Shown here one piece after another: positions 1 to 9,959 of a DNA stretch of 64,000 nucleotides. The stretch is from the NCBI GenBank assembly GCA_038380435.1, contig JAWZYU010000005.1:33254001-33318000 (forward strand). The letters run 5' to 3'. Each line of letters begins with the position of its first letter. Position 1 is the first letter of the stretch. The notes under the pieces are model-generated. The model did no database searches. It worked only from the letters and a program-made list of their open reading frames with translations, and was not told the DNA's origin. Source of the DNA: Ryuthela nishihirai (lineage: Eukaryota; Arthropoda; Arachnida; Araneae; Heptathelidae). Position numbers and translations under genes: made by a program.

Positions 1-234
1 ATACGAAGGAAACATTCAATATATGGAGTTACAAATAGTTGCTATATATCTATATACAAATACGAAGGAAACATTCAATATATGCAGTTACAAATAGTTG
101 CTATATATCTATAATAGTTGCTACATATTGATATTTATAGATAAGAAGTCCTGATATATAGGTAATTACAAATGCTAATTAATATTAATTATTATATAAT
201 TAGTAAAGAGGCACTTTTATACTCTTAACGTTTT
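1..234. repeat. Long direct repeat, left copy
   Basis: Matches 1549-1781 almost base for base at an offset of about 1547. It contains its own short tandem duplication of a block starting TACGAAGGAAACATTC. The window begins inside or at its edge, so the true left end is unknown. The pair could be terminal repeats of a mobile element or two units of a 1.5-kb tandem repeat. Confidence 0.85.
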
Positions 235-530
235 GCACATTACCTAGCTAATCTGCAGATTAACTTATTTGCTCCGTTAACGTGCGGAATCAAGAGTTTT
301 CTGCATTTTACCTAGGTAATGTGCACATTAACGGCTTCCGTATCGTTAAAGTTCAAAAGTTTGTTTCTACTGAATTATACAGCATACAAAATGTTATTTA
401 TATAAAGACACAATAAAATCATTTGTTACAACAGGGATTACTAAAATGGCATTTGGAATTGCCCTAATGTGCGAAGGCCAAGTAATCCGTAAAGTGGTGA
501 ATCTCTTGAATATGAATCTTTGTGTCACGT

Positions 531-662
531 GATTCAGTCGTTCGCATTATAAAAAACGCCCCCGATGAGCGGAGGCCAAGTGAGAACGAATCACTAAAGT
601 GATTCGTTCTCACTTAGCCTGCTTATTTTGGGGGCGTTTTTTATAATTCGAACGACTGATTC
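531..662. repeat. Large imperfect hairpin (foldback MITE-like)
   Basis: Arms of about 60 bp pair with a few mismatches around a perfect 15-bp core (580-594 with 599-613) and a 4-base loop TAAA. Both arms carry the block TATAAAAAACGCCCCC or its complement. The structure fits a small non-autonomous foldback DNA element; no target duplication is obvious. Confidence 0.75.
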
Positions 663-884
663 ATGTTGACAGAGAGATGACCCTGGTTTCAACTTTACTC
701 TCGGACACTAGAAATAGTCTTTTTGTTGACTTTTGGTTACATTTCAGGGTATAATGCAGTTTTTGTTGTTTTTGGTCACTTCTCGTTGATGTTCTGATAG
801 TCTGACGCAAAAAATATTCGGCTACAGTAATCTCTATATATTAAGTTCAGCAAATTATCGTTAATTACAAAATTATTGTGTGTA

Positions 885-976
885 AATGAAATAAATAGTT
901 GCTTAACGATTTCAAGAGGTACACACGAGCATCCAGAATAATCAGAGACCGCTTGGTTCAAACACTGCATCGCATG
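885..976 (-). repeat. Short copy of retrotransposon-derived segment
   Basis: About 90 bp closely match 2328-2416, which lies in the decayed reverse transcriptase region. It stops abruptly where a SINE-A head stub begins at 980. Probably a small fragment of the same non-LTR element. Confidence 0.5.
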
Positions 977-979
977 GGC

Positions 980-1002
980 GGGGCGGGGGTGGCTCAGTCG
1001 GT
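980..1002 (+). mobile_element. SINE-A head stub
   Basis: Only the first ~23 bases of SINE-A are present, GGGGCGGGGGTGGCTCAG followed by TCGGT. The A box is intact, then unrelated sequence follows. A truncated remnant or deletion scar. Confidence 0.6.
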
Positions 1003-1548
1003 TGATCAGTAATATTTCCATATTCTTAAACGAAACGTAAAAGTTAATATCATTATTATTATATAACACTTTATAGTGGGTTGAAAATGGTGTGCTCTTT
1101 CTGACCAGTGGTTCTCACTTTACAGCATTTTGAATTTAAGATTTATTTACTCGGTTATTTTACACTTTAACGGGGTGTAGATCGTTATTCTATGAAATAA
1201 CTAGTTAAATCATAGAATACAAGTTAGTTTTACGCTTTAACTGACTTGATCAGTTATTTCATGAAATAACGGATTTCATACTTTAACGATAACATAAACT
1301 TGATTCTTTAGATATCGAAAAATAAATAAATAACTTTATGTTAATTTAAGCGTACAGAAACTTTGCCTTTGTTCCAGCAAAGATCTTATTTTCACTTTAA
1401 CGAGTGCCTAGTAGGTAATGTGCAGATTACCTAGGTAATTTGAGAAATGAAACAATTTTCGGCACGTTAACCCTAGTTAATCTGCACAATACCTAGATAA
1501 TCTGTAGAATAACTGATTTCTGCACTTTAGCGGTAACATATATAGAAT
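1003..1548. other. AT-rich spacer with scattered CACTTTAACG and ACCTAGGTAAT motifs
   Basis: No gene seen. Variants of CACTTTAACG recur (near 1159, 1222, 1280, 1395, 1524). Palindromic ACCTAGGTAAT / AATCTGCACATTA words also occur, as they do at 235-350. It looks like an old short-motif repeat inside the unit bounded by the 234-bp direct repeats. Confidence 0.45.
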
Positions 1549-1781
1549 TACGAAGGAAACATTCAATATATGCAGTTACAAATAGTTGCTATGTATCTAT
1601 ATACAAATACGAAGGAAACATTCAATATATGCAGTTACAAATAGTTGCTATATATCTATAATAGTTGCTACATATTGATATTTATAGATAAGAAGTCCTG
1701 ATATATAGGTAATTACAAATGCTAATTAATATTAATTATTATATAATTAGTAAAGAGGCACTTTTATACTCTTAACGTTTT
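1549..1781. repeat. Long direct repeat, right copy
   Basis: Second copy of 1-234, with few differences. It ends where the decayed retrotransposon 3' region begins at about 1785. Confidence 0.85.
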
Positions 1782-1784
1782 AAA

Positions 1785-2793
1785 AGCCAATATTTGGTCT
1801 CAGAATTAAGTTTTATTAACCTAAGAATGGATAATAGTTCTGTATGCAAAAAAGTTAAAAATAAGAGGAGCTGTATAGTTCCTGATGCGTTTACCGTAGT
1901 TTTTGCTAAAATTTGGGATTTGGTAGTAATATTGCTACGTTTCCGGGTGTTGATCGCGTGATCTAAATTTATTTTATAATCACTTTTAAAAAAGTATTTG
2001 AGAATTATAGTATTGTGGTGTACAAATCTGTTTTTATTAAAAGACTTAGTGGTTCTTTTAACTGTCGCTGAAACTGATCTTAGTATTGAATTTTGCAAGT
2101 TGCTGATTTTTCTTAAATGTGTTTTGAAAGTATTGCCATACCTTATGATCCCATACCTTATGATAGATCCCATACCTTATGTTAGATTCACAAATTGTTT
2201 TATATGTCAATATACTGATATTATAGGGTACGAAATAGTTTGTATAGTAAATTTTTGCTGCAGAATTATTATTCGATCACATAACTTAGAATTGTGTGTC
2301 GTCAATTTGAAATTCGAATCAATGATTAGGCCTAAATAGTTTGCTTAACGATTTCAAGAGATTCAAACACGAACATCCAGAATAATCAGAGACCGCTTGG
2401 TTCAAACACTGCATTCGCATGGGCTCTGATTTCTGGTAGAATTCGATTATTAATTCTTGCAGAGTGAATGTATATTAATTTAGTTTCATTGGCATCCAGT
2501 ATTAACGAGTTACTGTTAAGCCATCTAATAATATTGTTGAAATCAGTTTGTAATTCATTTAAAGCTATTTTGTAATCTCCGCTACTCTTTACAAGAACGA
2601 TATCATTAGCATATAGATACACAGTCGTATCAGAATAATATGACCACCTACCATACATATACTATAGTAGGTGGTCATATTATTCTGATACGACTGTGTA
2701 TATACTGCTCTTTGCTACAACGTTTGTTATATCATTAATATATATTTAGAATAGGTCCAAGAATTGAACCTTGAGGTATCCATTATTTTACTC
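1785..2793 (-). pseudogene. Decayed non-LTR retrotransposon: RT catalytic part to C-terminus
   Basis: Read on the minus strand it shows, in order: a PQGS-like stretch (near 2780), a conserved INDI segment, the catalytic motif mutated to YAND (2602-2613, normally YADD), SSGDYKIALNELQTDFNNII, a TKLIYIHS segment, LGLIIDSNFKL-like residues, and a C-terminal tail with YGNTFKTHL and NTRKRSNI. The order is that of Jockey/CR1-like LINE reverse transcriptases. Frames change several times and stops interrupt it. A 79-bp MITE (2620-2698) sits just upstream of the YAND motif. The open stretch at 2386-2658 starts inside that MITE, so its apparent methionine is not the native start. The clade assignment is inference. 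Confidence 0.8.
2620..2698. mobile_element. MITE-2: 79-bp near-perfect palindrome in RT pseudogene
   Basis: Arms 2620-2651 and 2667-2698 are perfect 32-bp inverted repeats around a 15-base loop, starting CACAGTCGTATCAG. The element is flanked by TA on both sides. Removing it with one TA restores the sequence of the related reverse transcriptase copy at about 3335-3355 exactly. Tc1/mariner-type non-autonomous element by TA duplication. A half copy lies at about 19237-19260. Confidence 0.9.
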
Positions 2794-2799
2794 AAATAA

Positions 2800-3510
2800 T
2801 TATATAATGCTGGAATGAGAAAAATGATTTATAATTGGTTCAAAAATTGCTTATCCAATAGATATTCTTTAACTAGAGTAAATAACATTGACAACGACTT
2901 ATGAAAAATCACATATTGGTACACTCGCTCAAAAAAGTATCCGAACACTATGGTTGATTACAAAATTCAGAAAGAATATCTGGCAACGATTTTTTTTTAG
3001 AGATTTGTGATCTGGCAACCTTCGTGTGACACGAAGGTTGCCAGATATCTATATACAAATATAGTTCCAGAATTAGAGATCTGGCAACCTTCAGAAGAAT
3101 GTTTCCTTCTTTCTTTTAGAATTAGTGATCTGGCAACCGTCGTGTGACACGAAGGTTGCCAGATCACTAATTTCTAAAAAATAAATCGTTGCCAGATATT
3201 TTTTCTGAATTCTGTAATCAACCATAGTGTTCAGATACTTTTTTGAGCGACTGTACCTCAAGGTTCCATTTTTGGGCTTATTCTATTCTTAATATAATAT
3301 ATATTAATGACATAACAAATGTTGTAACAAAGAGCAGTATATATCTATATGCTGATGATATCTTTCTTGAGAATAGTAGCGGGGATTACAAAATAGCTTT
3401 AAATGAATTGCAAACTGATTTTAACAATATTATTAGATGACTTAACTGAAACTCATTAATACTGAATGTCAAAAAACTAAATTAATATACATTTATGTTA
3501 GGTTCTAATA
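2800..3510 (+). pseudogene. Decayed non-LTR reverse transcriptase fragment, plus strand
   Basis: A second fragment of the element seen at 1785-2793, in opposite orientation. Visible pieces are NWFKNCLSNRYSLTRVNN, then VPQGSIFG after the MITE-1 insertion, IYINDITNVV, an intact YADD (3348-3359), SSGDYKIALNELQTDFNNIIR and a final KLN segment. At least two frame changes and a stop after NNIIR rule out function. The opposed copies could reflect a 5' inversion during target-primed insertion or two separate insertions. Confidence 0.75.
2930..3255. mobile_element. MITE-1 (Tc1/mariner-type palindrome), full copy
   Basis: Ends are TA plus C(A)CTCGCTCAAAAAAGT and its complement, with long inverted arms containing CTGGCAACCTTCGTG. 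It is flanked by TA and interrupts the GVPQGS codons of the plus-strand reverse transcriptase. The core has extra internal rearrangement, so this copy is longer than the 216-bp one at 19260-19479. Confidence 0.85.
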
Positions 3511-3514
3511 ATCT

Positions 3515-3722
3515 TATTACTCCAACATGTCAAAAGCTTTACTCAGGTCCATAATACAGAAAAGTTAACTTAGCCCTCATTTAGATTAGAACATATTTCG
3601 TCAGAAAAATCTTCTAATAATCTTATTAGTCTGGAATCCATATTGTCCCGAAGAAATTATATTTACTGAGACAGCTTTTGATTAGATTAGCTACGTTTGA
3701 ATATGGGTCTAATAATTGAAAT
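3515..3722 (-). pseudogene. Decayed RT fragment upstream of catalytic motif A
   Basis: Minus-strand translation shows GQYGFQTNK (3640-3670 region) and MDLSKAFDML (about 3517-3556), the typical F/YG(F) and motif A blocks of LINE reverse transcriptases. It has frameshifts. It is probably the 5' continuation of the element at 1785-2793, separated by the plus-strand copy. Confidence 0.65.
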
Positions 3723-3735
3723 CTTCATTTTAGAT

Positions 3736-4118
3736 TGGGTTGTTTTACCTCTGAGTGGCACTTTTTTGCACACCATAGGCTAAATGGCCAGGTCACATGG
3801 ACCCCGAAGGCTCAGAGAAGGTTGGGGGAGGGGACCCTCTGGAACAGCTGTTGGGAGACAGATGGTAGCCTCCCGTCAAGGCCATCCAGCGTGTTCTTTA
3901 ACGTGCACAGGGTATGGCTCTCCCGCACACGGGGCCACGGCTTAACGTCCCATCCGACGGACGGCGGCCTTTCCAAGCCCATCGGTGTCCCCTACTGACC
4001 GTGGGCAGGGCGGGGAATTTGGCGGAGATAAATCTCAACGCTGACCCAGCTGGGACTCGAACCTGGGAACTACAGATTACGAGCCTGACGCGCTACCGAC
4101 TGAGCCACCCACGACCCT
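3736..4118 (-). mobile_element. SINE-A, full length
   Basis: Reference copy for the family, read on the minus strand. The tRNA-related head has A box TGGCTCAGTCGG and B box GGTTCGAGTCC, with an anticodon-loop position reading CGT (tRNA-Thr-like, inference). A body of about 290 nt contains GGACGTTAAGCCGTGG and GTGCACGTTAAAGAACAC. This resembles the long-conserved central domain of metazoan SINEs (Nin-DC type, from memory). The 3' end is AGAGGTAAAACAACCCAA. It is flanked by a perfect 12-bp duplication TTCATTTTAGAT (3724-3735, 4119-4130), evidence of target-primed retroposition. Open frames across it are incidental. Confidence 0.95.
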
Positions 4119-4309
4119 TTCATTTTAGATGGAATATAGGATGTATCAAATATTAAGTTTAATAATTAGAGTCTTTAATTGCTGGATATGTATCCTATCT
4201 CTTCCTGGAGATTACGGTCTTCTAAACAATCAATTAAACGAATAACCTCGTCATCAGTGATATTATGAAGGTAAAAGCTCTGTTTATTGTACGCTAATAA
4301 TTTTAATTG

Positions 4310-4426
4310 TCACGTGACACGAAGGTTGCCAGATCACTAATTTCTAAAAAAAAAATCTTTCCCAGATATTTTTTTCCTGAATTCTGTAATCAACCATAGT
4401 GTTCGGATATTTTTTGAGCGATTGTA
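4310..4426 (-). mobile_element. MITE-1, half copy
   Basis: Only the right arm remains, from CACGAAGGTTGCCAGATC to TTTTTTGAGCGATTGTA. The left arm is missing. Confidence 0.8.
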
Positions 4427-4915
4427 TGTCCAAGACAAGGCTAAATAAAATACATAAGAAATTATGAAGATGGTGATAAAGAAAAACGGATGAATTATGG
4501 AATGAAACATGCAACGAAAGGTATTTAATGAAAAGAATACGAATAAATTTTTAAACTAAAATTAAATAATCCAATATTTAAGATTTCTTTTTAGTGTCTT
4601 CAGAGGCTTTTCCTAACTTTTATTAGCATTTTCCTGATCTTCTGTTGCTCTTCGTCTTTCTTATTATAAGGCCATTTGCATCTCATTGCTCGCGAATACT
4701 GGAGTATAAAAAATCGTGCAGAGATGCCGTAAGCCATGTTAAACAGTTTGCACCATGTTAAACCATTCGCTTGGTTTGTTTTTTGGTTTTGCTTTGAAAT
4801 ACTCGAATTCGTCTGACTTCTCCTGTGCTCCAAAAGATGAAAAGTAATTCCGCCATGATTCTTTGGACGAAACTACATTACGTAGAGATTGAATTAAAAA
4901 CCTGGATTGTTTTTA
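4427..4915. other. Unique AT-rich spacer
   Basis: No repeat or gene recognised. Short opposing open frames have no family features. Confidence 0.4.
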
Positions 4916-4927
4916 TCTCTGAGCGGT

Positions 4928-5294
4928 TGGGTTGTTTTACCTCTGAGCGGCACTTTTTTGCACACCATGGGCTAATGGCCCCGAAGGCTCAGAGAAGGTT
5001 GGGGGAGGGGACCCACTGGAACAGTTGTTGGGAGACAGATGGTAGCATCCCGTCAAGGCCATCCAGTGTATTCTTTAACGTGCACAGCGTATGGCTCTAT
5101 CGCACACGGAGCCACGGCTTAACGTCCCATCCGACGGACGGTGGCCTTTCCAAGCTCATCGGTGTCCCCTATTGACCGTGGGCAGGGCGGGGAGTTTTGC
5201 GGAGATAAATCTCAACGCTAACTCAGCTGGGACTCGAACCTGGGAACTACAGATTACGAGCCTGGCGCGCTACCCAATGAGCCATCCCCGCCCC
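4928..5294 (-). mobile_element. SINE-A, near full length
   Basis: Complete apart from a ~17-bp deletion near its 3' end, where the block reading TGGCCAGGTCACATGG in other copies is shortened. Flanked by the 12-bp duplication TCTCTGAGCGGT (4916-4927, 5295-5306). The target resembles the SINE's own CTCTGAGCGG sequence, so it probably landed in a fragment of an earlier copy. Confidence 0.93.
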
Positions 5295-5430
5295 TCTCTG
5301 AGCGGTATTTTTTTTTTTGTTGAACTGAATAAGTGATCATTTGATAGTACCGCTGTGGATTAGGGTGATCCGGTGTTACGAGAAACTGGGAGCATTTTGT
5401 TAAGGGCATTCGGTTTCTCCTTCTACAGGA

Positions 5431-5808
5431 GGTGCGGGGGTGGCTCAGTCGGTAGCGCGCCAGGCTCGCAATCTGCAGTTCCCAGGGTCGAGTCCCAACT
5501 GAGTCAGCGTTGAGATTTGTCTCCGCAAAACTCCCCGCCCTGCCTACGGTCAGTAGGGAACACCGATGGGCTTGGAAAGGCCGCCGTCCGTCGGATGGGA
5601 CGTTAAGTCGTGGCTCCGTGTACGGGAGAGCCATACCCTGTGTATTTAAAGAACACGCTGGGTGGCCTTGATGGGAGGTACCATCTGCTTCCTAACAGCT
5701 GTTCCAGTGGGTCCCCTCAACCTTCTCTAAGCCTTCGGGGTCCATGTGACCTGACCATTTAGCCCATTGTGTGCAAAACAGTGCCGTTCAGAGGTAAAAA
5801 CAACCCAA
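5431..5808 (+). mobile_element. SINE-A, full length, older
   Basis: Head, body and tail are all present with scattered substitutions. No clear target duplication seen. Confidence 0.9.
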
Positions 5809-5934
5809 AGCGAAGTGATTAGCTTGTTCGACTACAGTGCAAAGAAACCTTGGTCCGAATCCCGACTAAAGTATGGCCGATGTCTCGCCTCTTCCTTAAA
5901 TCTCCTCTACGTCTGTCTCTTATCGGATATTCGT

Positions 5935-6320
5935 TGGGTTGGGTTGTTTTACCTCTGAGCGGCACTTTTTTGCACACCATGTGCTAAATGGTCAGGTCAC
6001 ATGGACCCCGAAGGCTCAGAGAAGGTTAGGGGAGGGGATCCACTGGAACAGCTGTTGGGAGACAGATGGTAGCCTCTCGTCAAGGCCATTCAGCGTGTTT
6101 TTTAACGTGCACAGGGTATGGCTCTCCCGCACACGGGGCCACGGCTTAACGTCCCATCCGACGGACGGCGGCCCTTCCAAGCCCATCGGTGTCCCCTACT
6201 GACCGTGGGCGGGGCGGGGAATTTTGCGGAGATAAATCTCAACGCTGACCCAGCTGGGACTCGAACCTGGGAACTACAGATTACGAGCCTGGCGCGCTAC
6301 CGACTGAGCCACCCCGCCCC
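5935..6320 (-). mobile_element. SINE-A, full length
   Basis: Flanked by a perfect 12-bp duplication TCGGATATTCGT (5923-5934, 6321-6332). Confidence 0.95.
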
Positions 6321-6332
6321 TCGGATATTCGT

Positions 6333-8176
6333 GGTGAGTTGACTGCGTCAAGTGAATATTTTTATTTATAAACAAAATAAATAGCGCCTACCTTTTTTCT
6401 TTCAATTGCATTCCCTTTTTGGAAGACTTCGCCAGCTTTTAACAGGAAATATCCACTCTCCAAACGCCCTAGAAACGCTGAAAAAATAATTGATGAGAGA
6501 GATCCGAAGTTAAATGTTTAATAAATCTTTAAGGCACTTCGACAGTAACTCTTATTTGAAGCAAAAGAAAAATCGATTCCATATCGGTAAAAAAAAGCTA
6601 CCTGAGTGCATTACTTGTCATCTCTATGCTGGCTTCACCTTGTCCGTTCCAACAAATAAATGATATCACGATGCGAAAAGGAATATGCGAAGTCCTGGCA
6701 TTCATTTCCGCTGTTAAGTGCTGGATAAATAACACGAAACCTTTTCATTGCTTGTTCGCCTCCAGTAGCTTTGTTTCTCTCCTCCCAACGTCTGTATCTA
6801 CATCACTTCGTTTCATCTCTTCTTGCTCCTTTCGATTTCCTCATCTGATTCCAATGTCGTGTTTCAGCTTAACCTTTCTTCGTTGTTTCCGAGCACAGGC
6901 CTCCCACTGCACATCGAGCATCATGTTATATTCAGCAGTCTAAAGCGCACTACAAAGAAATCCCAAAAACCTTTTTGGCTCACCGAAAAAGGCACATCAA
7001 AGAGCAGCTCTTGACAAAGTCTGCTACTTCTGCTCTTCACCATATTGTGCAGTCCGTTTCGAATATATTGAACGATGGTAAGGACGGAGGTAAAGCACGA
7101 TCTTTTCTCTTTTTCGCTCTTCAAGCACGATGGAGATCTTAGTTTTGGATAACTCGTGCGAGAAGCAGATGCCAAAACACCAGCAACAAATAGCAGCAGG
7201 TTCCAGGAAAAAGAGAAACGAAAAAATAATGTTGAGTTCCCTCAGATTCAAAAGAAGGAAAAAGTTGGAACTGAAGAGGAGAACCAGATAGAGGGAAAAT
7301 GTATACTGCTTATATATTGCCTCTAGGTAGTTCACTAGCCAGGGAAGGCTGACAAAGGAGGCTGTCAGTGTGTAATAAGCCACACAGACAGACCAGTGAA
7401 GGAACTACAAAAGAAGTATTTCACACTAACATCATCTCTGATATTTGAAAAAGAATTTAAGCATTTTTTATGAATAAAAAAATGTAAACTGTGAACTTGA
7501 AATATGCGTTTTTGTTTCCTTCTAAACAAAATCCATTTTTATTTTGCTTTTGGAGCAAAAGATAGCACTGGAAGAGAGAGCTTCCATGTGAAAAACAATT
7601 GCACTTTCTCTGTGATTCGAAACCAGTACTTTATCTTACAGACAAACATGCTAACCTTTTTTCATGGGGAAATTCCACGAACTGAAACGCGTGTTCGCAG
7701 AACATTTATTTTCCTCACGAGTGTCACGCATGCTCACTCTAATGCTACTCGATAAATTTTCAAACAGCATACATAATTCTCAATAATTATTATTGAAGAG
7801 CTGAGCAGATAGTAAAAGTTCTCTCCTCATCCGTAAAATGTTATCCACACCCGCATCCGCAAAACTTTATCACCATCTGCGTATATCAACTACCTTAATA
7901 ACCGTCCAGGTTTTTGCAAATGTTTCAGGTCTCATATATGTTTCGATTAAATGAAACTAGTCTAATGATTTATTAATCACTACTAAGTAACCGAAAAAAT
8001 ATACTGTGATGAAAGAAATGTGTATTTCAGGAAAATATACGTCATTAAATATTACATGAAAATTTACCAGATTGCAATTTTTTAATTGTTTTAGTAAATT
8101 TTGCTCTTTCAAACGCAGTTATCTGCGATTATGAGAAGACGCTCCTTTTCATTACCCTTTAAAACCCCTCTACATT
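6333..8176. other. Unique spacer of 1.8 kb
   Basis: No repeat family or recognisable protein. Overlapping open frames occur on both strands around 6630-7380, with hydrophobic but unfamiliar translations and no consistent coding frame. The 6620-7400 part is less AT-rich than its surroundings and could hold an unrecognised exon or conserved element. Confidence 0.4.
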
Positions 8177-8562
8177 GGGGTAGGGGTGGCTCAGTCGGTA
8201 GCGCGCCAGGCTCGTAATCTGCAGTTCCCAGGTTCGAGTCCCAGCTGGGTCAGCGTTGAGATTTATCTCCGCAAAACTCCCCGCCCTGACCACGGTCAGA
8301 AGGGGACACCGATGGGCTTGGAAAGGCCGCCGTCCGTCGGATGGGACGTTAAGCCGTGGCCCCGTATGCGGGAGAGCCATACCCTGTGCACGTTGAAGAA
8401 CACACTGGATGGCCTTGACGGGAGGCTACCATCTTTCTCCCAACAGCTGTTCCAGTGGGTCTCCTCCCCCAACCTTCTCTGAGCCTTCGGGGTCCTTGTG
8501 ACCTGGCCATTTAGCCCAAGATGTGCAAAAAAGTGCCGCTCAGAGGTAAAACAACCCAACCC
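8177..8562 (+). mobile_element. SINE-A, full length
   Basis: Intact head, body and CAACCCAACCC end. Directly followed by a fragment of a second copy. Confidence 0.92.
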
Positions 8563-8582
8563 TTGCGCAGGAGTGTCGTACA

Positions 8583-8658
8583 CTGTACACTTAAAGAACA
8601 CTCTGGATGGCCATGACCGAGGATTTCCATCTGTCTTCCAACAGCTATCCAGTTATTT
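8583..8658 (+). mobile_element. SINE-A internal fragment
   Basis: Carries only the TTAAAGAACAC to CAACAGCT segment of the body, diverged, then runs into an A-run. An old remnant into or beside which the 8177 copy inserted. Confidence 0.7.
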
Positions 8659-8766
8659 TCAAAAAAAAAAAATCGTATAATACATAAAATTGTAAAACAA
8701 GAAAAAATATACCCATGACAGAAATAAAAAAAATCATGCTTATCTAAACTAATTCTACGTAAATTG

Positions 8767-9149
8767 GAGCGGGGGTGGCTCAGTCAGTTGCCTGCCAGGC
8801 ACCTAATCTGCAGTTCCCAGGTTCGAGTCCTGCTTAGGCCAGTTCGAGATTTATCTCCGCAAAACCTTCACCCTGTCCTCAGTCAGAAAGGGGATACCGA
8901 TGAGCTTGGAAAGGACGCCGTCCGTCCGATGGGCCGTTAAACCGTGGCTCCGTAACCGGAAGAGAGCCATACCCAGTGCTCGTTAAAGAACACGCTGGAT
9001 GGCCTTGACTTGGTGCTAATATCTGTCTCCTACCAGCTGTCCAGTGGATCCAGTCCCCCAACCTTCTTTGAGTTTTCGGGGTTCTTGTGACCTAACCAAT
9101 TTAGCCTATTGTGTACAAAAAAAGTGCCGCTCAGAGGTAAAACAACCTA
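8767..9149 (+). mobile_element. SINE-A, diverged full length
   Basis: Complete but older: the anticodon-arm region reads CACCTAATC and the body has many substitutions. Confidence 0.9.
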
Positions 9150-9959
9150 TGTGGATTCTTAACCCTTCTAAAATTAGCATAGTTGTTTTCCGTATCTGCT
9201 TTATTTCATCACTGAGCATTATGTTAACCGAACTTAAGCATCGGAGGCTCTTTCAGCTCAGTATCAAGATCAGACGACTCACGTCTGAATATCATGCCTG
9301 TATTCATTCTTGCTCTGCACTTTATGTGGCGTCGTAATTACCGCGTAATAGCATCATAAATTATCTATGTAATCTTATATAATCGCTAATTCTACAGCAC
9401 CATAGGAGATCATAAAACAAGAAAAAGTACTTTCAGTAACCCTCGATTTACGAAGTTTCATAATAAAATTAAGACTAAGGAATTGACGTCATCTTCATTC
9501 TCTCATGACGTCACTGCTTCAGACAATCAACAATCACGGTGGTGCGAATGTACCCGAAAGTTAATAATTAGAGAGATAGGCAAAGGAAGATTCGAGGAAA
9601 CTTAATAGTTTAATAGCAAGGATTCATTACACAATGCTGCTATATTTGGAGTCATTTACCAATATATGAATGCATTAACGTCTTCAAATATTTCTCAAAG
9701 TGGAGGTTTATTATCCCCATCCCCTTGGAAACAGTATACGTCACCTAAAAAAATATGATACATCCCCTCCTGTAAATAATGGACAAAATATGTATATATA
9801 TTTGCATCTTTTCCCCTGGAAATCTATCGCCCAACGATATTGCAGAAATGTTATGACACAGAGAATTTCGAAGAGCTGGATAAGGACTTAAATCACTGGT
9901 GAAGTTCATCCGTCTCCCTGTCTCAAAAAGATTTCGCTTTCCAATCGTCAGTTTCAAAT
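9150..9959. other. Unique spacer containing paired CRE motifs
   Basis: No gene or repeat recognised. Contains two palindromic TGACGTCA sites (listed separately) and AT-rich sequence up to the satellite. Confidence 0.4.
9484..9513. promoter_or_regulatory. Two palindromic TGACGTCA (CRE-like) sites
   Basis: Perfect 8-bp CRE/ATF palindromes at 9484-9491 and 9506-9513, spaced 22 bp start to start, about two helical turns. CREB/ATF binding to this word is established; function here is only a possibility, as no nearby transcription unit is recognised. Confidence 0.35.

Noticed and set aside
1..1781. LTR retrotransposon bounded by the 234-bp direct repeats
   Set aside because: No primer-binding site, polypurine tract, gag/pol sequence or TG...CA ends were seen; kept only as a direct-repeat pair.
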